Origin: Cryobacterium fucosi
GTDB taxonomy: Bacteria; Actinomycetota; Actinomycetes; Actinomycetales; Microbacteriaceae
Direction of reading: 5' to 3'
Assembly: GCF_004403515.1 (NCBI RefSeq)
Contig: NZ_SOHH01000025.1
Span: 1 to 53,129 of the forward strand
DNA length: 53,129 nt
In this document: positions 43,648 to 52,036 of the stretch, piece by piece
Layout of the letters: the number at the start of each line of letters is the position of its first letter
How positions within the stretch are numbered: the stretch's first letter is position 1
Position numbers and translations under genes: made by a program
Notes under the pieces: model-generated
The model's input: the letters and a program-made list of their open reading frames with translations, nothing else
The model's database searches: none
What the model was told of the DNA's origin: nothing

Positions 43648-43847
43648 AGGAAGAAAAGTACGATTTCTCGGTGAGTTGACCCAGGTTGGTCACCTCGAAA
43701 CAGTCGGCGACTTGCCGAATGAAACCGAGGAATAGCCGCAGGATCCCCCTCCTTGAGCAGGCGATTGCACACCCGCCACTCGGTGGCGGACAGCTCGGTT
43801 GCTCCCACGTCGTAACACGTCGTTTCATCGTTACCAACGTCGTTCAT
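43601..43847 (-). pseudogene. Small accessory ORF, apparently frameshifted
   Basis: From the ATG at 43847 the frame reads MNDVGNDETTCYDVGATELS then ATEWRVCNRLLKEGDPAAIP. Around 43735 an alternative frame continues plausibly as GFIRQVADCFEVTNLGQLTE. A one-base shift would join them into a protein of about 75 residues that ends near the DUF4913 start. The family is unknown to me. Confidence 0.3.
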
Positions 43848-43935
43848 GGCACCCCCGGCCGCACAATGAAAGTGGCACTGAAATCCAGCACACATCAGCG
43901 GGGAGAGGCTGTCAACGGGCGAGCCGTGACCTGCG

Positions 43936-44531
43936 TCACGTGAATACCGTGGGTCGCGTCCCGCGGAGTGGATGCTCCCATAATAGCGAGCGATTTTTTT
44001 GTGTCGGATTGGGTTGTGGGGTTAGGCCGATGAACTTCCGCTGGTAGGGCAGATTGGGACCAGCGCGTTGTCCTATCTCGAGTCGGCGTAGGCGCTGGTA
44101 GGGGACGTCGAGCTGTTTAGCCGCCTCGGTGAGGACGACGCCAACGGTGTGGCGGTGTTGCCGGAGCCGGGGTCCACTGGGCAGCGCGGTCGCGGGGTGG
44201 GCGAGTAACACGAACATTTCGTTGGCGACGTGGCGTTTGAGCCAGCGGACGATGTCGCGGTCGAAGAGGCCTTCGGCGGTGCGCCGGTCGATGTAGGCCA
44301 TGGTTCGGGGATCCATGTGTCGTTTGCGTAGCAGCACGATGCGGTGCAAGGAGGCGTTGGCTTGCCGGTCACCACCGCGCGAGAGGCGAAAGCGCTGCCG
44401 TGTTCTGGAGGATACCGGTATGGGTGCGACACCGCAGAGGGCCGCGAACGGAGCCGTGGTGGTGCTGCGATCTGGATTATCGCCGGCAGTGGCGAGCAGG
44501 TTCGCGGCAACAAACGGATGCCGCCGCCCGC
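43936..44531 (-). pseudogene. C-terminal fragment of an IS110/IS1111-type transposase
   Basis: The frame opens with VAANLLATAGDNPDRS, then FAALCGVAPIPVSSRTRQRF, RLSRGGDRQANASLHRIVLL, and LKRHVANEMFVLL, the Tnp20 C-terminal half typical of actinobacterial IS110-family elements. The N-terminal DEDD half is absent. It is a different IS from the one at 38864. It ends the fruA-side flank only 38 bases from the fruA stop, so it may have arrived by a deletion that removed fruA's neighbours. Confidence 0.75.
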
Positions 44532-44568
44532 GTGGGCGACCGGCGGCATCCGTCGGGGGTGGCCTGGC

Positions 44569-46662
44569 CTAGATCGCGGCGGGTGTTGCCGTCTTGGCGC
44601 CGACCTGCACGGTCAGCGCCTTGAGCACGTCCGCCGGGGTCGCGGCCGACTGGAGGGCGGTCCGGAATGCGGGCTTCATCAGGGCGCGGGACAGTTGGGC
44701 GAGCACCGTGAGGTGCTCGGTTCCGGCCGCCGCCTCCGGAACGGCGATCATGAAGATCAGCGTGGCCGTGGAGCCGTCGACCGAGTTCCAGTCGATGCCT
44801 TGCGTGCTGCGGGCGAAGGCGAGGACCGGGGCGGTCACTCCGTCCGACTTGGCGTGGGGGATTGCGATGCCGTCGCCGATGCCCGTTGAGCCGTGCTCCT
44901 CGCGGGCGAGGGCGGCCTGGGTCACCAGGGTCTCGTCGGTGACGCGGCCGGTCGCGCTCATCAGGCCGGCGAGAGTGCGGATCATCGCGTCCCGATCGGT
45001 CTCGTCAACGTCGAGCACGATCGTGCGTTCGTCGATGTAGTCGAGCACTGTCTTCTTCGCCGGGGGCACGAGCGTCGAAGCGGACTCGACTCCTGCCGGG
45101 CCGGCAGCGCTGCCCGGGCCGGAACCACCGGCATCCGCGGCCGCCGGGCCGGTGGGAGCGGAGACGGGACCGGACGCATCCGCGTCCGACGCCGCAGCCC
45201 GGTGGGCCGACGTGCGCGCGGAAATGCCGAGCAGCAACACCGACACGAGGGCGGTGACTACGGCGCCGGTGAGCATGGCCGCGAAGTACATCGGCACCCC
45301 GGAGACCGCGCCGAAGACGGCGACGATCGGGCCGCCGTGCGGCACGGAGTCGGTGACCCCGAACAGGGCGGCGATGCCGCCGGCCACGGCACCACCGATC
45401 ATGTTCGCTGGGATGACCTGCAACGGCTTGGCCGCGGCGAGCGGGATGGCACCCTCGGTGATGCCGAAGAACCCCATGAACAGGGCGGCGATGCCGGCCT
45501 CACGCTCGGGCTTGGAGAAGTAGCGGCCGCGGATCAGCGTGGCTAGGCCCATCCCGAGCGGGGGGACGGCGATCGCGGCGGCGACCATGCCCATCGGGGC
45601 CGGGTTCCCGGCGGCGATGAGGGCTCCACCGAAGAGGAACGCCGTCTTATTGATCGGACCGCCCATGTCGAAGGCGACCATGGCGCCGAGGATCAGTCCG
45701 AGCACGACCACACTGCCGCCCTGCAGGCCGGTGAGGAACGTGGTCATGGTGGAGAAGACCCAGCTGATCGGCTGGCCGAGGGCGAGCACGAAGGCGCCGC
45801 CTACGATCACCGTGGTGAGCACGGGGATCACGAGGATCGGCATGATCGGCTTGATGAAGCGGTGCACGGGGATCTTCTTGATGCCGAGGGCGACGAAGCC
45901 GACCAGGAAACCGGTGATGATGCCGCCGATGAAACCGGCGCCGGATTCGGAGTTGTAGAAGGCCCCGGTCGTGGCGATCCAGCCACAGATCATGCCCGGT
46001 GCGAGCCCGGGCCGGTCGGCGATCGCGTAGGCGATGAACCCGGACAGGATCGGCACCATCAGGGTGAAGCCCAGCACGCCGATCTGGTTGATCGTCAGCC
46101 AGAAGCTGCCCTCCGGGATGACGAGCCCCTTCGGGGTGGCCTCGCCGCCGAGGGAGAGCGAGATCGCGATCAGCAGCCCGCCGACCACCACGAACGGGAT
46201 CATGTACGACACGCCGTTCATCAGGGCGCGGTACAGGTTGCCCCCGAAGTCGGCCTTGCCGGCGCTCGGGGCTGCGGCGCCCCGGCCGTTGTCGTCGCCG
46301 GCGGTGTCGGCGGTGGAGGGCTCGGCGGCGAGGGCGTCACGGATCAGTGCGGCGGGGTGGTGGATGCCGTCGGCAACCTTGGCCGAGACGATCCGCTTGC
46401 CCGCGAAGCGCGAACGGTCGATCTTGGTGTCGGCCGCGATCACGATGGCGTCCGCACGATCGATGTCATCCTGGCTGAAGGTGCCTTCCACGCCGACCGA
46501 GCCGTGCGTCTCGACCTTCATCTCGTAGCCGAGCTCCGCTGCCGCGCTCTCGAGCTTCTCGGCCGCCATGTAGGTGTGCGCGATACCGGTGGGGCAGGCC
46601 GTGATCCCCAGGATCAACAGTCTCGGTGGGGCCGACTTCGCATCGGCGAAAAGTTCGGGCAT
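44569..46662 (-). CDS. fruA: PTS fructose-type permease, domains IIB-IIC-IIA
   Basis: This 697-residue protein takes up fructose (or a related sugar) and phosphorylates it. IIB spans about 12-110 with the phosphocysteine Cys23 in ITACPTGIAHTYMAAEKL. IIC spans about 140-480 with eight or more helices and the conserved GITEGAIP. A Pro/Ala/Gly-rich linker leads to IIA (about 545-690) with phosphohistidine His603 in IAIPHAKSDG. The fused order is common in actinobacterial FruA. The usual neighbours (fruK, a DeoR-type regulator, ptsH) are absent: an IS110 remnant lies downstream and an IS4 element upstream. A 20-base palindrome 64 bases before the ATG is probably its operator. Confidence 0.92.
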   Translation of the reverse strand: MPELFADAKSAPPRLLILGITACPTGIAHTYMAAEKLESAAAELGYEMKVETHGSVGVEGTFSQDDIDRADAIVIAADTKIDRSRFAGKRIVSAKVADGIHHPAALIRDALAAEPSTADTAGDDNGRGAAAPSAGKADFGGNLYRALMNGVSYMIPFVVVGGLLIAISLSLGGEATPKGLVIPEGSFWLTINQIGVLGFTLMVPILSGFIAYAIADRPGLAPGMICGWIATTGAFYNSESGAGFIGGIITGFLVGFVALGIKKIPVHRFIKPIMPILVIPVLTTVIVGGAFVLALGQPISWVFSTMTTFLTGLQGGSVVVLGLILGAMVAFDMGGPINKTAFLFGGALIAAGNPAPMGMVAAAIAVPPLGMGLATLIRGRYFSKPEREAGIAALFMGFFGITEGAIPLAAAKPLQVIPANMIGGAVAGGIAALFGVTDSVPHGGPIVAVFGAVSGVPMYFAAMLTGAVVTALVSVLLLGISARTSAHRAAASDADASGPVSAPTGPAAADAGGSGPGSAAGPAGVESASTLVPPAKKTVLDYIDERTIVLDVDETDRDAMIRTLAGLMSATGRVTDETLVTQAALAREEHGSTGIGDGIAIPHAKSDGVTAPVLAFARSTQGIDWNSVDGSTATLIFMIAVPEAAAGTEHLTVLAQLSRALMKPAFRTALQSAATPADVLKALTVQVGAKTATPAAI

Positions 46663-46725
46663 GAGTGTGAAGTCCTTCCGGGGCGAGGCCGACCGGAATC
46701 TCCGCGAACACCACAGCCCAATTTC

Positions 46726-46745
46726 ATAAGCTTAGCTAAGCTTAT
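46726..46745. promoter_or_regulatory. Perfect 20-bp palindrome upstream of fruA
   Basis: ATAAGCTTAG and its exact reverse complement CTAAGCTTAT are adjacent without spacer, 64-83 bases before the fruA start. Such a symmetric site suggests a dimeric repressor, plausibly a FruR-type regulator encoded elsewhere. The IS4 element begins 41 bases further upstream, so the promoter may have lost distal sequence. Confidence 0.65.
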
Positions 46746-46785
46746 CATCTCCCCCGAAAGAGGGAACGTGCCTCAGCCTAAGTCT

Positions 46786-48238
46786 CAATACCGTTTAGTT
46801 AAAAGTTTGAGTGGTGATTTCTGGCTCGTGGAGGGGTTGTGGCCAGTGCGCGTGGTGGAAGCGTTTGGCGGGCCATTTTGAGATCTTGCGTTTGATGACG
46901 CGAGGGTTTGATCGCCGTCGTCGTGCCGGGTTTAGTCGTCGGATCAGGGCGAGGATGGCGTGGCGCCAGACCGCTTTGGCGTGGTCAGGGTGTGGAGGGG
47001 GAAAAAGCGCCCTGAGCAAACAGAGCGGCGGGCGATGCGGAGTGCGGCAACGAAAGCGACCCGGTCAGGGTCGCCGCGAGCGTGTTGGGCGGCCTCAACC
47101 ATGAGCGTGCGGATCGCGTAGTGGCAGCACAGGTGGCCCCAGATTTCCTGCTTGACCAAGTCGGGAGATTTAGACCGCATCACCATGCGCTGGCCGCGTT
47201 GGTGAGTTTTCAACTCGTCAAACACGGACTCAATCTCCCACCGTTCGGAGTACACGGTCGCGAGTTCTTCCGCGGAGGCCTCGGCCGGATCAAGGATCGT
47301 GGTCAGCAGCCGGTAGGCGTCAGGGTTGTCACGTCCGTCCTCGATCGTGTAGTCCACGACCCGCACGGTCAACGGTGGTGTCGATTGCCGCCCAGGACCC
47401 GAGGTCGGGATGATCGTCGCCAACCAGGACCCGTCAGCGAGAGTCTCCTGATACCGGGGGCGGAGGTTCGTCTTGACCCGCCAAAGCAGGTCAGCGCCCG
47501 TCGCTGCCGCCTGAGCCCACAACCGGAAGCCGTAGAAGCCGCGGTCGGCGAGGACCAACATGCCCGGTTCGAAGCGCCCCGCGAGCTCACGGGAGAGTTC
47601 AATTTCCGACGTCGTGCACGGGCCCATCACCGCGTCCAGAACGGCATGCGTTCCGCACTCCGCCAACGCCACCAGGCGTGCCTGCGGGAAAGCTGATTGC
47701 TCCCCACGACTCACAGGCGGGCGGCCAAAGAACTCCGCATTCACCACGCTGTCCGCCAGATCCAAGATTGTTCCGTCAATGGACATCAAACGCCGCCCCG
47801 CCAACCAGGAACCCGGCGTGTCAGGCCCTGCCAACGGCCGCGCGACGCGGGCAAACAGGTCCCGCACCGGCTCAAACCCCAGCCGCCGACGCGCCTGAAA
47901 AATGGCCGACTTCGACGGCGGCACGTACGCCTCGGACCAGCCCGAGGACCAGGACAAACCATCCGTCAGCTGAGCAAACACATCCTCGTACGACGCTTCG
48001 GCATACAAACCCATCCCGATCGAGAAATACGCCATCACCCGCGCCGGCAACGCCCGGTTCCGCCGCTCCGTCCGACCCGCCGCCTGTACCACCTCGTCGA
48101 TGACATCCGCAGGAAACACCCGGGTCAACAAACCCACCGACACCAAATCCGACAACCGACGGTCAGAGACCGGTTTCACCCACCCTGTACGCGCCATAAC
48201 CACAACGTAACACGAGAGTGCTTAACTGAACGGTATTG
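46786..48238 (-). mobile_element. IS4-family element, about 1.45 kb
   Basis: Inverted ends CAATACCGTTTAGTTAA (46786-46802) and TTAACTGAACGGTATTG (48222-48238) match at 16 of 17 bases. The flank CTAAG appears just outside each end in direct orientation. The same termini bound the 103-bp MITEs at 48249 and 50509. The transposase gene is intact except for its last part. Confidence 0.85.
46795..48203 (-). pseudogene. IS4-family transposase with a C-terminal frameshift
   Basis: The catalytic core is complete: Asp in MSIDGTILDLAD, Asp in LVLADRGFYGF, and the YSERWEIESVFDELK Glu motif. The N-terminus has the usual HTH region and YFSIGMGLYAEASYEDVF. After RIARRSVCS (near 47010) the frame shifts by one base. 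The expected tail, RALFPPPHPDHAKAVWRHAI then VIKRKISKWPAKR, is in another frame down to 46795; the actual product instead ends with about 20 alternative residues at 46944. The loss is outside the DDE core, so residual activity is possible. Confidence 0.8.
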
Positions 48239-48248
48239 ACGCTAAGCT

Positions 48249-48351
48249 CAATACCGTTCAGTTCGAGTGAACCTCGATCTTCGCGCATCCGCCATTGCCT
48301 CGAATTTCCAGACGATGAGTTGCGGCAATATGGCTTAACTGAACGGCATTG
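48249..48351. mobile_element. MITE copy 1 (103 bp) with IS4 termini
   Basis: The element begins CAATACCGTTCAGTT and ends TTAACTGAACGGCATTG, the same termini as the IS4 element whose right end lies 10 bases to the left. It has no coding capacity. It matches copy 2 (50509-50611) at 101 of 103 positions by my reading. It is probably mobilised in trans by the IS4 transposase. Confidence 0.88.
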
Positions 48352-48770
48352 GGTCTAATGCGCACAGGTATGACACCTGGTAGGTATCGACCTCCCCCGG
48401 AGGGCGCCATTGGCGAGAGCACTGGAAATGTAGCGAAGTGGACGAACGACATGTTCATTGTTCCCTCCTGCTGGTCGAAAATCCACGTCGCGGTCCAGGC
48501 CGCTAAAACCGCTGGCAAGACCGCGTTGCCAGGCCGGCGGTTGACGGCCTACCGGTGCCCGGTCGTCCCTGGCCGTACGCTCTTACCTGTCAACCGCACG
48601 CACACACAACCGCGCCGGGCTCGACGTGCTCCGCGACTTCTACGCGTAGCTGGGAGTGTCATGAAGGCGGGGGTGGGAGTCTCAGGACACGCCGTTAGGA
48701 TGGAACTGCACCGCACACGGACCTTTAGGGGCTGCTGAATCACCCTGCCTATGCACAAGGAGACGCTGTC
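48352..48770. other. About 420 bases without a confident gene; possible IS66 remnant
   Basis: The plus-strand frame near 48555-48648 reads RSSLAVRSYLSTARTHNRAG then LDVLRDFYA-stop, which resembles the tail of IS66-type transposases. The rest holds nothing recognisable. The lemA promoter should lie here; I see no clear -35/-10 pair. Confidence 0.3.
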
Positions 48771-49337
48771 ATGGAATGGCTCATCCCGATCCTCATCGTT
48801 GTTGTACTCGTCACCATCGTGGGGATTTACCTGTGGGCGACCTACAACTCCCTTGTGACCCTCAATCTTCACTGTGACGAGGCATGGAGCGACATCACGG
48901 TGCAGCTGAAGCGGCGAGCGGATCTCATCCCCAACCTGATCGAGGCGGTCAAGGGCTACGCGGCACACGAGAAGAGTGTCTTCGAGAACGTCACGAAGGC
49001 GCGCGCCGAGACTCTGAGCGCACAGGGACCGACCGACGCATCCGTTGCGGAGAACCAGATGCAGACCGCGCTGAAGAGCATCTTCGCCGTCGCCGAGGCC
49101 TACCCCCAGTTGCAGGCCAGCCAGAATTACCAGCAGCTGCAGGTCGAGCTCGTCAACACCGAGGACAAGATCCAGGCTTCGCGTCGCTTCTACAACGGTG
49201 GTGTTCGCGAGATGATCAGCAAGATCAAGGTGTTCCCGAACAACATCTTTGCCCGCAATCTCGGTTTCACCGAACGTGACTTCTTCGAGGTCTCCGACTC
49301 CGCAGCCATTGCGGAGCCGCCGCGCGTGCAGTTCTAG
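48771..49337 (+). CDS. lemA: LemA family protein
   Basis: This 188-residue membrane-anchored protein has an N-terminal helix (residues 4-23), then a long helical domain with the family hallmarks YNSLVTLNLHCDEAWSDITV, QLKRRADLIPNLIEAVKGYA and VNTEDKIQASRRFYNGGVRE. The length is standard. The function of LemA proteins is not firmly established; they are envelope-associated and often next to TPM/DUF2207 or peptidase genes, none of which are here. AAGGAGAC lies 6 bases before the ATG. A shared terminator separates it from the convergent cupredoxin gene. Confidence 0.92.
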   Translation: MEWLIPILIVVVLVTIVGIYLWATYNSLVTLNLHCDEAWSDITVQLKRRADLIPNLIEAVKGYAAHEKSVFENVTKARAETLSAQGPTDASVAENQMQTALKSIFAVAEAYPQLQASQNYQQLQVELVNTEDKIQASRRFYNGGVREMISKIKVFPNNIFARNLGFTERDFFEVSDSAAIAEPPRVQF

Positions 49338-49375
49338 TACTTTGTGGTCAGCAGCGCTGGGCCGCTAACAAAGTA
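49334..49375. terminator. Bidirectional terminator between lemA and the cupredoxin gene
   Basis: AGTACTTTGT (49334-49343) and ACAAAGTACT (49366-49375) are perfect inverted arms around a GC-rich loop that can itself pair (GGTCAGC with GCTGGGCC). It overlaps the lemA stop and directly abuts the end of the convergent gene. Confidence 0.65.
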
Positions 49376-49963
49376 CTACTTGGTGACGGTGAGTTGGGTA
49401 TACATTCCGGCGGCGTAGTGGCCGGAGAGGTTGCAGACCAGTTCATATCGTCCGGGCGCCAAGGTGATGGTCACCCAGCTTGAGGCACCGGGCACGACTC
49501 CCTGGCCCTCGCCTTCACCACAGCTGGTGGCTGCGTGACCGAGGCTACCTGCCTCATCGATCTTGGCGTCGCCACCGATCGGGCGACTACCGACAGTTTG
49601 AGAGTCCGAAAGCGGGAGGATAGTCATTTCATGATCTATACTGCCGCGGTTAGTCACAAGAAATGACACAGTCCCCTGCGGCACTGTGGCGCGGTCCGCG
49701 CTCAAACGCATAGTCCCGCCGTACATCATGCCATTACCCTGGCCCATCATCGGTCCACCCATATTCGTCAGGGCAACGTTGACGAGCGTCCCCGAAAGGG
49801 TCGGCGCCGTACACGAGGAGCCGGCTGGGAATCCGTAGCCGCCGGGATTCACCCCACCCCTCAGGGTACCGACCACCAGGACGGACACGCCGGTCAGGAT
49901 GAGGGCAGCAACGATCCCGAGCACAACCTGCACACGGTGGGAGCCGCCTTGCCCCGGTTTCAT
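49376..49963 (-). CDS. Membrane-anchored cupredoxin (sulfocyanin-like copper protein)
   Basis: This 195-residue protein has an N-terminal signal-anchor (residues 12-34) and an extracytoplasmic cupredoxin domain. Type-1 copper ligands are visible: His111 in SIDHEMTI, and Cys177, His182 and Met187 in YELVCNLSGHYAAGMYTQLTV. A Gly/Met-rich segment (GGPMMGQGNGMMYGG, 69-83) may help bind copper. It would carry electrons or bind copper at the outer face of the membrane. The ATG overlaps the stop of the SHOCT gene by 4 bases, so the two are co-translated. Confidence 0.87.
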   Translation of the reverse strand: MKPGQGGSHRVQVVLGIVAALILTGVSVLVVGTLRGGVNPGGYGFPAGSSCTAPTLSGTLVNVALTNMGGPMMGQGNGMMYGGTMRLSADRATVPQGTVSFLVTNRGSIDHEMTILPLSDSQTVGSRPIGGDAKIDEAGSLGHAATSCGEGEGQGVVPGASSWVTITLAPGRYELVCNLSGHYAAGMYTQLTVTK

Positions 49964-50214
49964 TCCGGACGTCTGAGTGCTGCGCGGCGAGTGCTGTATT
50001 CCTCTTCGTCGATCTCACCGCGGGCGAAGCGTTCGTTCAGAATGCGCTCGGCGTCGTGGTGTGACGGGCGAAGCAGGTTACTTCCTTCGCTGGTATGTGT
50101 GCGCCGGAGCAGGAGCACGACTACCGTGACCACGCCTCCCCAGAACACCAGCATCATCAGTGCCATAGCGATCCAGGCACCGATACCCCAGTCGCCCCCG
50201 TACCATCCGTACAT
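49960..50214 (-). CDS. Small SHOCT-domain membrane protein
   Basis: This protein of about 84 residues has one membrane helix (GAWIAMALMMLVFWGGVVTVVVL) and a C-terminal SHOCT motif (SHHDAERILNERFARGEIDEEEY). SHOCT motifs are short oligomerisation modules. GGAGGT lies 6 bases ahead of the ATG at 50214; an in-frame ATG at 50226 includes the ribosome site and is less likely. Coupling with the cupredoxin gene (ATGA overlap) suggests a joint role at the membrane, perhaps in copper handling. Confidence 0.85.
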   Translation of the reverse strand: MYGWYGGDWGIGAWIAMALMMLVFWGGVVTVVVLLLRRTHTSEGSNLLRPSHHDAERILNERFARGEIDEEEYSTRRAALRRPE

Positions 50215-50226
50215 CATGACCTCCAT

Positions 50227-50511
50227 CTATAACACTACTGCTGACCCTTGCTTCAGGAAAGAGCCCTGAGAAACCGGATGGACGGCCCTGTTCACCGCCG
50301 GCAACATACCACCGGGGCTTGCCACTACCAAATCGCTACTAAGAATTTGCCGAGATGTGCCGACAGCCTTCTTGATATTATCAGCAAGCAAATGATGCCC
50401 TTGACGTGCTTCACGCGCGGCGATCTGGAGCGCCACAGAGTAAAACACCGAGTCATCGCCAGACGCGTGACGACTGCGAACAATGGCAGTGATGTGTTCC
50501 CCTAAGTCCAA
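50227..50511 (-). pseudogene. N-terminal remnant of an AAA-ATPase-like gene cut by a MITE
   Basis: The frame reads GEHITAIVRSRHASGDDSVF then SVALQIAAREARQGHHLLAD, resembling the helical start of AAA-family ATPases found on mobile islands. It then drifts (SPGGMLPAVNRAVHPVSQGS) and stops before any Walker motif. The only start codon is a TTG lying within the edge of MITE copy 2, so the MITE probably landed at the 5' end of the gene. Confidence 0.42.
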
Positions 50512-50611
50512 TACCGTTCAGTTAGAGTGAACTTCGATCTTCGCGCATCCGCCATTGCCTCGAATTTCCAGACGATGAGTTGCGGCAATATGGCTTAACT
50601 GAACGGCATTG
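50509..50611. mobile_element. MITE copy 2 (103 bp)
   Basis: It is the same element as at 48249-48351, in the same orientation, with two base differences (near positions 16 and 25 of the element). Left flank CCTAAGTC, right flank CGGCTAGA; no clear target duplication. It lies between the ATPase remnant and the promoter region of the HTH gene. Confidence 0.88.
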
Positions 50612-50789
50612 CGGCTAGACCGGCTGATCTGCGGCGCTGGCGATCGCGCCTATTCACTCCAAATAGAGTAAATACCGTTTCGGTTCCGTTCTGTGTGCTA
50701 CGGTTCGTATCAGTGGTCTAACAAGGCTGCGAATCGGTCGTCGAGAAGACGACCGCACACCGTTTCGCTAACGATTAAGGAGCACCATC

Positions 50790-51446
50790 ATGTTCAGAAC
50801 CACCCCGGGGACACCCGCCCCTCACCTGCCCATCAAGACCGCAGCTCGCTACCTCGGGGTGTCCGCCACCCCGATCCGGAAGGGTCTCGCCTCCGGCGTG
50901 ATCCCCAACCTGTCGTTGGCCACCGTGGAGACGCTCAGCCGCCGCGACGTCCTCCACGAAGTTGATTCAGTCACTGGCGCACCGGTACCGGTGCTGCGCC
51001 TGACGCCCTGGCAGTCGGAAACCCAGGATGACGCCGGCGCCCCGCCGCGGATGGGTATCGGCTACCAGCACTGCATGCTCGACGTCGACTTCCTCTCCTC
51101 GTGCGACCGCTGGTGGCCGACGTCGGGACGCGACCAGGTCCTGGCCGCGCAGGCCGTGCTCGTTGCAATCGGCAGCATCATCGTGGGCTGGATCGACATC
51201 GACATCAACAAGAAGATCGGCGTCGACTCCAGCGGCCGGCTGCACTACCCCGGCCACATCGTCGCTCGGCTGGATGACGTTCTGGGCCGCTCTGTGCGGT
51301 CTGTGAACACTTCCTCGCCAAACGCCGCAATCGCGCAGACGGTGATGGGCTTGCGGGTCCTCGGCGGCGGCGGCGGAAGCATCACCCGGCTGGACCCGTC
51401 TGCGGGCCTGAGCGCTGACGCTGATACTGAAGAGGGTGACGAGTAG
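50790..51446 (+). CDS. Putative helix-turn-helix protein, function unknown
   Basis: This 218-residue protein has an N-terminal excisionase/MerR-like turn (LPIKTAARYLGVSATPIRKG then LASGVIPNLS, residues 14-43). The middle (about 75-170) looks folded but I do not recognise it; it includes CMLDVDFLSSCDRWWPTSG and GWIDIDINKKIGVDSSGRLH. The tail is Gly- and acid-rich. The ATG has AAGGAGC 6 bases ahead. It stands alone, so a role in element excision or local regulation is only a guess. Confidence 0.7.
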   Translation: MFRTTPGTPAPHLPIKTAARYLGVSATPIRKGLASGVIPNLSLATVETLSRRDVLHEVDSVTGAPVPVLRLTPWQSETQDDAGAPPRMGIGYQHCMLDVDFLSSCDRWWPTSGRDQVLAAQAVLVAIGSIIVGWIDIDINKKIGVDSSGRLHYPGHIVARLDDVLGRSVRSVNTSSPNAAIAQTVMGLRVLGGGGGSITRLDPSAGLSADADTEEGDE

Positions 51447-51512
51447 CCCACCTCGAGCACATCTTGCCGCCTTCGGCGCAGCAGCAGCAGCTGCGTCGGG
51501 GGCGGCTTCTTT

Positions 51513-51984
51513 TTACTCGACCGGCCCGGCGGCGCTGAGCGCCGCGATTTCTGCTCGCACCTTGTCGATGTTCTTCTGGAACGAGGGCATCCAGCGTGTG
51601 AGCGCTGGCAAGTCGTCCGATTATACGACCAGCGTGAAGCCAGCCTTCTTCTTGTTCTTTCCGACGTTCAGCAACTCGGGTCGGACGACGAACGGAATCT
51701 CCAACGTTTCGAAATGCGCGCTGAGCTCCGGGACGCCCGCACCCCACTCCGTCGAGGCGCGCTGATCGCGCCAGATGCAGAAATCGCCGGTGGGATCGAA
51801 CCACTTTCGCGAAGGTAGTCGTGCCGGTGAGCTGGACCAGATGCTGATCGTCACCGGTCGATATGGACACAGAGGCGTGAATCGGCACTTGTCGATTCTC
51901 GGCAAAGCGGCCACCGCTTGGCTGCCTGCTTGCTGTCGCAGCAGTGTCATTCTGGCTTCTGAAGAGCCGTTTTAGGAAACCCAT
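51513..51984 (-). pseudogene. Hypothetical protein, frameshifted and with a nonsense codon
   Basis: Frame 1 from the ATG at 51984 reads MGFLKRLFRSQNDTAATASR then VPIHASVSISTGDDQHLVQL. An extra A in a run of A (near 51808) shifts it; frame 2 continues WFDPTGDFCIWRDQRASTEW, then GVPELSAHFETLEIPFVVRP and KKAGFTLVV, where a TAA interrupts. The same frame resumes as SDDLPALTRWMPSFQKNIDK and ends at 51513. The restored protein would be about 155 residues, of no family I recognise. Confidence 0.5.
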
Positions 51985-52036
51985 GGCATGGTCCTCGCTG
52001 GCCTGCCACTACCGAGAGGGCCTCGGCCTTAGAAGG

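Noticed and set aside
45862..46881. A 339-codon plus-strand ORF opposite fruA
   Set aside because: Asp/Arg/Gly-rich antisense shadow of the PTS gene.
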